From assembly GCF_031569985.1 (NCBI RefSeq), contig NZ_JAMQKA010000028.1, positions 10,244 through 74,243 of the forward strand: a DNA stretch of 64,000 nt. Reading direction: 5' to 3'. The notes beneath the pieces are model-generated. The model was not told the DNA's origin. It ran no database searches and saw only the letters and a program-made list of their open reading frames with translations. Positions within the stretch are counted from its first letter, which is position 1, and every line of letters starts with the position of its first letter. Both the position numbers and the translations under genes were made by a program. The stretch comes from JAMQKA01 sp031569985 (GTDB lineage Bacteria; Bacteroidota; Rhodothermia; Balneolales; Balneolaceae). Below, piece by piece: positions 56,056-64,000 of the stretch.

Positions 56056-59000
56056 ATGGGAACATACCTGATGAAACATCACGTTTTCTGGCTTCTCGTA
56101 CTTCTATTGAATGGTTTTATTATGCAGTCCGGCCGCGCCCAGGATGCGACAATCCGTGAATCCCGTGAATCCATTAAAACCTACCCGTTTGGTGATCCTA
56201 ACCCTGTTCCCACTGTCGCCCAAAACAAGGAGCATATCTATCCCTACTTCACCTTTGACCAGTATAGTCTGACCGGCCAGAGCCAGCAGTGGAAGGTCAT
56301 ACGCCTTGAAAATGATTTTATAGAGGTATCGGTACTGCCGGAAGTGGGCGGAAAAATTTGGGGTGCAAAAGAAAAGGCTACCGGCCATGAATTTATTTAT
56401 CAAAACGAGGTGCTGAAATTTCGAAATATTGCCCTGCGGGGTCCCTGGACCTCAGGAGGCATCGAGTTTAATTTTGGAGTCATCGGGCACACTCCAGCGA
56501 CAGCCACACCGGTTGACTATGTTATCCAGGAAAATAAAGACGGCAGTGTAACCTGTATCATTGGGGCTCTTGACCTTCCCTCCAGGACGGAGTGGCGGGT
56601 GGCCATCACCCTGCCGAAAGACAAGGCCTATTTTGAAACAGAAAGCCTGTGGTACAATCCCACGCCACTGGATCAATCCTACTACGTGTGGATGAATGCA
56701 GCCGTTGAAGCAGGACAGGACTTACAGTTCTTTTTCCCGGGCACTCATTACATCGGGCACGGCGGGGATGCACACTCCTGGCCCATCAATCCGGACGGAG
56801 TGGATCTCTCCTATTATAAAAATAATGACTTCGGTCCTAGTAAATCATACCACGTGCTGGGAAAGAAAACAGAATATTTTGGAGGATACTGGCATGACAA
56901 GGCTTTCGGTTTCGGGCACTGGGCGTCCTATCATGACATGCCCGGCAAAAAGCTTTGGATCTGGTCGCTGTCTCGATCAGGCGGCATCTGGGAAGGCCTG
57001 CTTACCGATACCGACGGCCAATACGTTGAGGTACAGTCGGGCCGCTTGTATAACCAGGCAAGTTCGGGAAGCAGTAACACACCTTTTGACCAGGTTGGGT
57101 TTCAACCCGCGGCGACTGACAACTGGAAAGAACTGTGGTTCCCCGTTAAAGATATTGACGGAATATCCACAGCCTCTCCCCATGCGGTCTTGCACCTGGA
57201 AAAGGCGAATGAAGAGGCAGAAATCAGCATGATGGCGCTACAGGCGATTGAAGACGAACTCGAAATCCTGTTGGATGGAAAGCCGTTCTATCAAGAGTCT
57301 TTGTCGCTCGACCCCATGGAACGGTACAAAAAAAAGCTTTCCATCCTGGGAAATGATCAAACCATGAAAGTAGTACTGGGCAACAACAAGCTGGTTTATG
57401 TAGATTCGGCCTCCCACCTCGATATGAATCGTCTCGTTACTACTGACTTTGAAAAGCAGCAGGAAACCAGTGCAAACAATTTCTATCAGGACGCACGCAA
57501 CCAGGTTAACAAGCGAGAATACAACAACGCCCTGGAAAGCTATCAAAAAGCCCTGAACGAGGATCCCAACTATCCCGCTGCACACGTGGGACTTGCCAAC
57601 CTGTACTTTCTCCGAGGTGAATACCAGGTCGCCCTGGAACACGCTGACCGAGCCCTCTCCTTTGATACCTACGATCCGAATGCCAATTATATTTACGGAG
57701 TCATTCAAACACGTATCGGCAATCATACCAAGGCCCTGGCGGCACTCGGGTGGGCTGCTCGGTCGTCAACATATCGCACGGCAGCCTACGCAGCCATGGC
57801 CGAAGTCTACCTGAAGGAATCGAATTATGAGCGTTCAATTGAATATGCCAACAACGCCCTGGATTTTAACCGAAAAAATATCAACGCACTAAAAATACTT
57901 GCCAGCGCATCCAGGTTACAAGGCCATGAAAAAAAGGCCCGGGAGACCCTGAACACACTGCTGAGGATCGATCCCCTTAATCATTTTGCCCGTTTTGAAC
58001 AATATCTGCTTGAATCGTCCGAGGAGAACCTGGAAGCATTTACCGCGATGATAAGAAACGAGCTTCCGCACGAGACCTTCCTTGAACTGGCCGTTCACTA
58101 TGCAAATATCGGTCTTATTGACGAAGCTCTTGGGGTACTGGAACATGCACCGGCCCACCCTACCGTCCACTACTGGCAGGCTTACCTTCAACGGGATGGT
58201 GGGAATGCACAACGATTACTGGATAAAGCGATAACCACTTCTCCCGAGCTTGTCTTTCCGTTTCGTTCGGAAACCATCCCGGTATTAAAATGGGCCGAGA
58301 ACCAGAAGAGCAATTGGAAAAACAGCTACTACCTGGGACTCATCTACTGGCACAAAGGACGCCTGCAGGAAGCAGCCCGGCTTTTCGACGAGCTTTCAGA
58401 TACCCCGGATTATGCCCCGTTCTATCTAACCCGCGGTGACCTCCGTAAGGAACTGGACTATTCACAACATGAAATACTGGCTGACTACCGCAAAGCATAC
58501 CAATTGGACAAGCAGGAATGGCGAACATGGCATACTCTTGCCCAATTTTATTTGGACACAGGTGATTTGAAACAGGCACTACAAATTACCGGGGAAGCCA
58601 ATCAGAAGTTCCCGGGCAGCGATGCAGTTGAGATGACCCACGCCCGGTCATTACTGTACAACGCCATGTATAAAGAGACGCTCGATCATCTTACTGACAT
58701 TCAGATCCTGCCTTTTGAAGGGGCAAGCCTGGGGCACGTTCTATTCGAGCAAACCAACCTGTTGCTGGCCCTTGAGATGATACAACAGCAACATTTTAAA
58801 CAGGCCCAAGACTACATTGAAAATTCGCGGAACTGGCCCGAGCACTTGGGCGTGGGCAAGCCATACAACCCGGATAACCGCCTGCAGGACTATCTTGCAG
58901 CCTATATCCATGCTCAGAACGGAGACAAAAGCAGGGCTGAAAAACTGCTGACATCTGTGATCGACTATACCCAATCCCATCGAAATTCCTGGCGGCCCAA

Positions 59001-59241
59001 TCTCCTTATTTCAGCTCTTGCATACAAAAAGCTGGGACGGCGGAAAGAAGCGAGCGAACTAATTGAGGACTGGAAAGAAGCACAACCGAGTAATCCCATA
59101 GCTGAATGGTCATACAACTACTTTAACGGGGCCAAAGAAGCAGATTCCTCTGAATTGGAAGACTTGGAGATGAATACTCCTTTCAAATTGTTGGTAGAGG
59201 CTATTGAAGTAACCGGAGATTATGTTGCGACTGAAGAGTAA
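56056..59241 (+). CDS. DUF5107 plus TPR-repeat exported protein
   Basis: About 1060 residues from ATG 56056 (MGTYLMKHHVFW) or ATG 56071; the open frame reaches 55789 but overlaps the upstream gene. A signal peptide ends at SGRAQ. Residues about 30-340 match DUF5107, with an aldose-epimerase-like fold (EVSVLPEVGGKIWGAKEK, GGIEFNFGVIGHTP, WYNPTPLDQSYYVWMN). After about residue 460 come many TPR units (ALESYQKALNEDPNYPAAHV, EYQVALEHADRALSFD and later repeats) to the C-terminus. DUF5107-TPR proteins occur in glycan loci. The epimerase-like fold suggests sugar binding or isomerisation, and the TPR array a scaffold. Activity is unknown. Confidence 0.83.
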   Translation: MGTYLMKHHVFWLLVLLLNGFIMQSGRAQDATIRESRESIKTYPFGDPNPVPTVAQNKEHIYPYFTFDQYSLTGQSQQWKVIRLENDFIEVSVLPEVGGKIWGAKEKATGHEFIYQNEVLKFRNIALRGPWTSGGIEFNFGVIGHTPATATPVDYVIQENKDGSVTCIIGALDLPSRTEWRVAITLPKDKAYFETESLWYNPTPLDQSYYVWMNAAVEAGQDLQFFFPGTHYIGHGGDAHSWPINPDGVDLSYYKNNDFGPSKSYHVLGKKTEYFGGYWHDKAFGFGHWASYHDMPGKKLWIWSLSRSGGIWEGLLTDTDGQYVEVQSGRLYNQASSGSSNTPFDQVGFQPAATDNWKELWFPVKDIDGISTASPHAVLHLEKANEEAEISMMALQAIEDELEILLDGKPFYQESLSLDPMERYKKKLSILGNDQTMKVVLGNNKLVYVDSASHLDMNRLVTTDFEKQQETSANNFYQDARNQVNKREYNNALESYQKALNEDPNYPAAHVGLANLYFLRGEYQVALEHADRALSFDTYDPNANYIYGVIQTRIGNHTKALAALGWAARSSTYRTAAYAAMAEVYLKESNYERSIEYANNALDFNRKNINALKILASASRLQGHEKKARETLNTLLRIDPLNHFARFEQYLLESSEENLEAFTAMIRNELPHETFLELAVHYANIGLIDEALGVLEHAPAHPTVHYWQAYLQRDGGNAQRLLDKAITTSPELVFPFRSETIPVLKWAENQKSNWKNSYYLGLIYWHKGRLQEAARLFDELSDTPDYAPFYLTRGDLRKELDYSQHEILADYRKAYQLDKQEWRTWHTLAQFYLDTGDLKQALQITGEANQKFPGSDAVEMTHARSLLYNAMYKETLDHLTDIQILPFEGASLGHVLFEQTNLLLALEMIQQQHFKQAQDYIENSRNWPEHLGVGKPYNPDNRLQDYLAAYIHAQNGDKSRAEKLLTSVIDYTQSHRNSWRPNLLISALAYKKLGRRKEASELIEDWKEAQPSNPIAEWSYNYFNGAKEADSSELEDLEMNTPFKLLVEAIEVTGDYVATEE

Positions 59242-59280
59242 GTTATTTTGAATCGTTTTACTTCTTCAAATCTGGCTATG

Positions 59281-59447
59281 CTAGGAGTCTGTCGGGCTTA
59301 GGGAATTGTAGCGAGAATCAACCAATTTGAGTCAGATTTTGAGGTCTTTTGAGGCGAATAGTGGGGCTATTTAACGAAAAAGAGCTCGAAATCTGGCCAA
59401 ATTAGGATGGTTCGCAGTAGATTAGGCTAAGTCCGACAGACTCCTAG
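59281..59447. mobile_element. Foldback MITE with 21-bp terminal inverted repeats
   Basis: The left end CTAGGAGTCTGTCGGGCTTA and the right end TAAGTCCGACAGACTCCTAG are inverted copies with one mismatch. The interior continues as an imperfect inverted repeat almost to the centre (GAGTCAGATTTTGAGG against CTCGAAATCTGGCC). At 167 bp without a coding frame it fits a non-autonomous transposon-like element. The parent transposase is not in the window. Confidence 0.8.
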
Positions 59448-59483
59448 TCTATGTTTTAACTATGCATTCAGTATGTTACTAAC

Positions 59484-59710
59484 TAACGCGTTTAGGGATT
59501 TAAACGTAATGGCAAAAATAGATATATCCCTCTGTGTCATCCCGGACCTCCGACAGCTGTCGGAGAACTCGCAAGACTATCTAGCGTTGATCACTTGTTG
59601 GCCTATACCAAAGTCATCAACCTCACGAGATCCTGAAAGAGAAACTGAATCAAGTTCAGCACAGTGGTTCAGGATGACACAGAGGCGTATTCCAACCGCT
59701 AAACGCGTTA
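59484..59710. mobile_element. MITE-like element with TAACGCGTTTAG ends
   Basis: Terminal repeats TAACGCGTTTAG (59484-59495) and CTAAACGCGTTA (59699-59710) are perfect. Nested inside are a second inverted pair CCTCTGTGTCATCC/GGATGACACAGAGG (59529-59542, 59672-59685), the palindrome CTCCGACAGCTGTCGGAG (59548-59565) and an expanded ATCCTGAA/TTCAGGAT hairpin. A shorter decayed relative lies at 19179-19328. Confidence 0.8.
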
Positions 59711-59741
59711 ACTAAATATCGGTCATTATATCTCTTAGAGC

Positions 59742-62700
59742 ATGAAACCATCTATTCCCGGGAAATTCTCTTTACTATTTCGCCCTCTCTGTTTTTTCCT
59801 GCTGCTTGGCGCGGTTGGCGTGCTGTTTCAGGCATGCCAATCGGAAACCGGCGATACACTTTTTGAGCGAGTTCCGTCAAGCAAAACCAATATTGCATTC
59901 TCTAATGACCTAACCTTCAATGACTCATTCAACATCTATACCAACAACAATTTTTATTCCGGCGGTGGTGTAGGGTTGGGTGACTTCAACAATGATGGAC
60001 TGGTGGACATCTACATGTCAGCCAACCAGAAGCAAAACAAGCTATACCTGAATAAAGGGGGTTTTCAGTTTGAGGATATTACGGAATCCGCAGGCGTCGG
60101 GGGAAGTCGCCCCTGGTCCACCGGCGTAAGTGTAGCGGACGTGAACGGGGACGGCTGGCTCGATATCTATGTCTGCAATACGGGGACGTTCAACAACGGG
60201 GACCGCAGAAATGAGCTCTTCATAAATAACGGGGACCTTACCTTTACTGACAAAGCCCGGGACTACGGGCTTGCAGGAGACAGCTATTCCATTCATGCCA
60301 ACTTCTTCGACTACGACAACGACGGTGACCTTGATATGTACCTGGTCAACTACACGTTTCGTTCAGTGGGAAGCTTCAACTTGCGGAATAATCAACGTAA
60401 TCAAACAGATCCCCGCTCCGGTGATCGACTGTACCGGAACGAACTGGTATCTGACATGTCAAAAACTGGGCAGCCTAACGCTTTTAGTGATGTAACTTCG
60501 GAGGCGGGGATATACAGCAGTGAAATCGGAATGGGCCTCGGGGCTTCCGTCGGGGATGTGAACAGGGATGGCTGGATGGATATCTATGTATCGAATGACT
60601 TTTTTGAACGCGACTACCTGTACCTGAATCAGCAGGATGGAACGTTCAGTGAGGTATTGGAGCAGAAGATGACCAGCATCAGCACCACCTCGATGGGCGG
60701 TGATATCGGTGACCTAAACGACGACGGCTACCCCGAGATATTTGTAACCGACATGCTCCCCAAAACGGAACAGCGCCTGAAAACCATCACGAATTACGCC
60801 GACTGGGAGCAATACCAATTTGAGCTGCAGCATGACTACTACCGCCAGTTTACACGCAATACCCTGCAGTTGAATAACGGCAACGGCACGTTCAGCGAGA
60901 TAGGGCGATACGCCGGGGTGGAGGCGACAGATTGGAGCTGGGGAGCACTCATAGCAGACTTCAACATGGATGGACGAAGAGACATATTCGTACCCAATGG
61001 TATCTACAAGGATATGACCGACCAGGATCACATGATCCGGGTCTCCCGCCCCGAAGTGAAAAGAACGCTCATTAAAAACAACCGCCTGGATTATGATAAA
61101 CTGATCGGGATGATCCCCTCCAATCCCGTTCCAAATTACCTGTTTGAAAATAGCGGCTCAATGCAGTTTACCAATCGCGCCGGGGAATGGGGCCTTGACG
61201 AACCCAGCTTTTCAAATGGTGCGGCCTATGGCGATCTCGACAACGACGGCGACCTGGACCTGGTGGTTAACAACGTCAACATGGAGTCATTTATCTACCG
61301 TAACCGAACGCGTGAGAAGCATCCCAAACGCAGATGGCTGGAGATCGAGCTTGAAGGTACATCCCCCAATACATATGGCGTTGGTGCCCAAGTGGCCATC
61401 AGTTATGGAGGAAGCCGTAGGATCGCAGAGCAGGTCCCGGTCCGCGGCTATCAGTCGACCATGGACCACCGATTGAGCTTTGCTGTCGATACGCTTCAGC
61501 AGGTCGATACCCTCCTCGTGCGTTGGCCCGACGGCAGAATAAATCGACAGCTGGGGATCGAAACCAACCAACTCATTACCGTCAGCCAGTCCAATGCCCG
61601 GCAAGACACAAGCCTGAAACAGGCATGGCAACGACTGTCACTTCCCGCAAATACCTCGTCACCGGTACTGGAAGAGGCGAGAAAATCTTTGGGAATAGAC
61701 TGGAGTCACACTGAAAATACCTACGTGGATTTCACTGACCAATACCTGCTGTTCCACACGCATTCGAGCGAGGGACCGCCCCTCTGCAGCGGTGACATAA
61801 ATGGAGACGGGCTGGACGACTTCTACGTCGGCGGAGCCAAAAACCAAGCAGGAGCCCTGTTCCTACAAACGAGTACGGGAAACTTTGCCTCTTCCGGCCA
61901 GCAGGTTTTTGGAACTCACAAAGAAAGCGAAGATACCGATTGCGTAATCTTTGACGCCGATGGCGATGGATTAAACGATCTCTATGTGGCAAGCGGGGGC
62001 AGCGACTTCGACCGGGGATCGCCGGATCTTGTGGATCGATTGTACCTAAACGATGGTAATGAGAAGCTTAAAGCTGCACCTCAATCATTTTCTTCACTGG
62101 GCAGTAACTTCCACAAACCGACCGGCGCGGTCGCTCCCGGTGATTATGATGAGGATGGAGATCTCGACCTGTTTGTAGGGTTCAGAATGCAACCGGGTGC
62201 CTACGGTCTCCCCGCGGGGGGATACCTGCTCGAAAACAACGGGGAAGGAGCGTTCCGGAATGTGACCGAAGAACAGATTCCCTATGTAGCAAACAAAGGG
62301 CTGATTACAGATGCGAAGTGGGGCGACATTGATGGTGACGATAATATTGATCTTATGCTCACCGGGGATTGGATGCCCATTGAGCTTTTCCTCAACCACA
62401 ATGGAAATTTTGCCAGGGTAACCGAAGGTGCCGGGCTGGATTCTACAGCAGGATGGTGGAACACCCTGGAACTGGCGGATCTTGACGGGGATGGCGACCT
62501 CGACTGGATAGGCGGCAACCACGGGCTAAACTCCCGTTTCAAGGCTTCAGCAGAGCAACCTGTTGAGATGTGGATCAATGATTTCGACCGTAATGGCAGT
62601 GTTGAGCAGATCATCACGACCTATAATGACGGTGACAGCTACCCGATGGCTCTCCGGCACGACCTGTTGCAGCAGATCCCGATGCTCTCATCCCGTATTA

Positions 62701-63152
62701 CCAGTTTTCATTCTTATGCCGAGACGAAGGTCCGGGAATTCTTAAAGGAAAATGAGCTGCAGGATGCTCACCATCTCCAGGCAACGATGCTGGCAAGCAG
62801 TGTCGGCTGGAATGACGGTACCGGCCATTTTGAGGTCCAGCCGCTCCCGATGGAGACCCAGTTCTCCCTGGTCTTTGGAATTCTTGCCCGCGACCTTGAT
62901 GACGATGACCGCACGGACATCCTGCTTGGGGGTAACCTGGACTGGGTAAAACCACAGGCGGGGCCCTACGACGCAAGCCACGGCATCTTGTTACGTCAGG
63001 ATCATATAGGTCACTTTCGGGCCCTTTCATCACAGCAGAGCGGCGTCTCTATTTCAGGCGAAATCAGAGCAATCAAAGCGATACGCCTCGGCAGTGAAAG
63101 TCTCATTCTAGTTGCCAGAAACAACGATTCTTTGAAAATACTCAGGCAATAA
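59742..63152 (+). CDS. FG-GAP/VCBS-repeat lipoprotein with ASPIC/UnbV domain
   Basis: A 1136-residue lipoprotein (signal ending LFQACQ). The N-terminal half is a propeller of FG-GAP repeats with calcium-type loops such as DFNNDGLVD, DVNGDGWLD and DYDNDGDLD. An ASPIC/UnbV domain follows at about 540-620 (GVGAQVAISYGG, VRWPDGRINRQL). A second set of FG-GAP repeats (DINGDGLDD, DADGDGLND, DYDEDGDLD) covers the C-terminal third. Proteins of this kind are surface adhesins or binding proteins encoded in carbohydrate loci of Bacteroidota and Planctomycetes. It follows the DUF5107 gene by 500 bp. The function is inferred from context only. Confidence 0.88.
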   Translation: MKPSIPGKFSLLFRPLCFFLLLGAVGVLFQACQSETGDTLFERVPSSKTNIAFSNDLTFNDSFNIYTNNNFYSGGGVGLGDFNNDGLVDIYMSANQKQNKLYLNKGGFQFEDITESAGVGGSRPWSTGVSVADVNGDGWLDIYVCNTGTFNNGDRRNELFINNGDLTFTDKARDYGLAGDSYSIHANFFDYDNDGDLDMYLVNYTFRSVGSFNLRNNQRNQTDPRSGDRLYRNELVSDMSKTGQPNAFSDVTSEAGIYSSEIGMGLGASVGDVNRDGWMDIYVSNDFFERDYLYLNQQDGTFSEVLEQKMTSISTTSMGGDIGDLNDDGYPEIFVTDMLPKTEQRLKTITNYADWEQYQFELQHDYYRQFTRNTLQLNNGNGTFSEIGRYAGVEATDWSWGALIADFNMDGRRDIFVPNGIYKDMTDQDHMIRVSRPEVKRTLIKNNRLDYDKLIGMIPSNPVPNYLFENSGSMQFTNRAGEWGLDEPSFSNGAAYGDLDNDGDLDLVVNNVNMESFIYRNRTREKHPKRRWLEIELEGTSPNTYGVGAQVAISYGGSRRIAEQVPVRGYQSTMDHRLSFAVDTLQQVDTLLVRWPDGRINRQLGIETNQLITVSQSNARQDTSLKQAWQRLSLPANTSSPVLEEARKSLGIDWSHTENTYVDFTDQYLLFHTHSSEGPPLCSGDINGDGLDDFYVGGAKNQAGALFLQTSTGNFASSGQQVFGTHKESEDTDCVIFDADGDGLNDLYVASGGSDFDRGSPDLVDRLYLNDGNEKLKAAPQSFSSLGSNFHKPTGAVAPGDYDEDGDLDLFVGFRMQPGAYGLPAGGYLLENNGEGAFRNVTEEQIPYVANKGLITDAKWGDIDGDDNIDLMLTGDWMPIELFLNHNGNFARVTEGAGLDSTAGWWNTLELADLDGDGDLDWIGGNHGLNSRFKASAEQPVEMWINDFDRNGSVEQIITTYNDGDSYPMALRHDLLQQIPMLSSRITSFHSYAETKVREFLKENELQDAHHLQATMLASSVGWNDGTGHFEVQPLPMETQFSLVFGILARDLDDDDRTDILLGGNLDWVKPQAGPYDASHGILLRQDHIGHFRALSSQQSGVSISGEIRAIKAIRLGSESLILVARNNDSLKILRQ

Positions 63153-64000
63153 ATAGGGCTTCCTCAAAAAATAACGATAGCCTTTTCCCCTTGCAGAGGT
63201 GTTCCTTTTTGAATGAACAAAAACGAACCCAAAAAATCACCGGCGGGGATTTCTTCGCCTGTCCCGACAGCTGTACGGGATAAAAAGAAACCCAGATATT
63301 TACGCGGGAAGTCCTCCCGGTAAATAACGGTTTTCCACGCTCCTGGCCATTCCCGAAACCTGCTGCAGGGTTTCTTTCTTCACGCCTTCGCTACGTTTGC
63401 CCCCGGCGGCTCACAAATCCGCAGGCCCGAAGAGATTAAATCCTATTTCAGTGGCAGTGCCCCCCAAGTCCAGAAAATCCCTGCTATATATGCCTGAGAG
63501 GCAACTACTGTGGGAAAGCCCCTTTTTTGTAAAGACCGAAGAGGTGAATATCTGGGATTTTTGGAGGAACTAGCAGAAAATAGTGCATTTGAATCACCCA
63601 TTTAATCTTGTAAAATGACTTAGCATCCGTCTGAGGATGCCCTAAATACACTGATTAAAAGGTAGAAATCTCTGGCACTCCGGGTAGAGAAGGAACTACC
63701 TCTCATTACAATACCTGCCGCATAGAAAGTTCTATCCATATAATAATTGATTCATTGTACTGAGTATCATGGAATAACGTTAGGTCTTGATACAACCACA
63801 GGGGATGCTCCATGTTCTTTAGCGAAATCAAAAAGTAGCTGCCCCCCTCAAAACAACTGAGTATTTTAAGATACTCTTCTATCCTGCATTAAACCGGAAG
63901 CTACTTTGGGCACACTTTTTAACTTTTCATCAATCCGGTGCAGGTTCTTTGGACTCATTAAGATTAAATATTTAGCGGGTTTAGCGGTTAAAGTAGCTTT
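63153..64000. other. Gene-free right end with repeats
   Basis: No frame of more than about 40 codons looks like a protein. Visible items are the near-palindrome TCCCGACAGCTGTACGGGA (63262-63280), a hairpin GAGTAT/ATACTC (63859-63876) and three copies of AAAGTAGCT (63832-63840 and 63990-63998 direct, 63899-63907 inverted) that may mark the edge of an element continuing beyond the window. Confidence 0.4.

Larger units (their letters stand above)
59242..59741. other. Spacer filled by two MITE-like elements
   Basis: These 500 bp between the DUF5107 and FG-GAP genes consist mainly of two separate inverted-repeat elements, 59281-59447 and 59484-59710, each described below. No gene is encoded. Confidence 0.6.

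Noticed and set aside
63195..63325. Short plus-strand frame beginning MNKNEPKKSP
   Set aside because: About 36 codons across a palindromic repeat, with no start signal or homology I recognise.

Overview
The window looks like chromosomal DNA from a Bacteroidota/Balneolota-type bacterium, probably a marine or saline heterotroph. The evidence is two SusC/SusD pairs, each driven by an ECF sigma factor and a FecR-type anti-sigma factor, many PUL-associated lipoprotein domains (DUF4959/5126/5000, DUF4998/5013, DUF1080, DUF5107), and little Shine-Dalgarno signal ahead of start codons. No tRNA, rRNA, CRISPR array, integrase or transposase gene was seen.

Layout. 0-6.4 kb: a clipped secreted-protein gene, mnmA, an HNH endonuclease, a decayed membrane-protein gene with an in-frame stop, a PAS histidine kinase, glutamate dehydrogenase and an RsbW-like ATPase. 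6.4-17.5 kb (minus strand): PUL-like locus 1, read as sigma, FecR, SusC, SusD, DUF1080 hydrolase, then a beta-propeller/cytochrome c oxidoreductase. This suggests uptake plus periplasmic oxidation and 3-keto-glycoside cleavage. 17.8-23.6 kb: an RND efflux system (adaptor, pump, TolC) whose adaptor frame is cut by an in-frame TAA. 23.6-25.1 kb: a gene-free nest of palindromic and tandem repeats. 25.1-39.0 kb (minus strand): PUL locus 2, read as sigma, FecR, SusC, SusD, two surface lipoproteins, a metzincin-like lipoprotein, GH16 and GH43, with a LacI-type palindrome upstream of the sigma gene.

39.4-55 kb is housekeeping and repair: thioredoxin, dnaE, YjbQ, an alpha/beta hydrolase, ThpR, acylphosphatase, OxyR, TerC, a small membrane protein, the ligase-associated exonuclease and ATP-dependent DNA ligase, an AlkA-like HhH protein, a phytanoyl-CoA dioxygenase-like protein and an EEP-family nuclease/phosphatase. 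55.3-63.2 kb (plus strand): a CBM9-like protein, a DUF5107-TPR protein and a large FG-GAP/ASPIC-UnbV lipoprotein, apparently a further extracellular carbohydrate module. The last 0.85 kb has no convincing gene.

The most unusual signals are not protein families. They are (i) two genes broken by single in-frame TAA codons with the rest of the frame intact; (ii) at least seven intergenic foldback elements built of low-complexity 7-9-mers in the 39.8-52.2 kb segment; (iii) two MITE-like elements side by side at 59.28-59.71 kb, one with a relative inside the RND operon; and (iv) inverted copies of a palindromic repeat bracketing the RND adaptor and pump genes.
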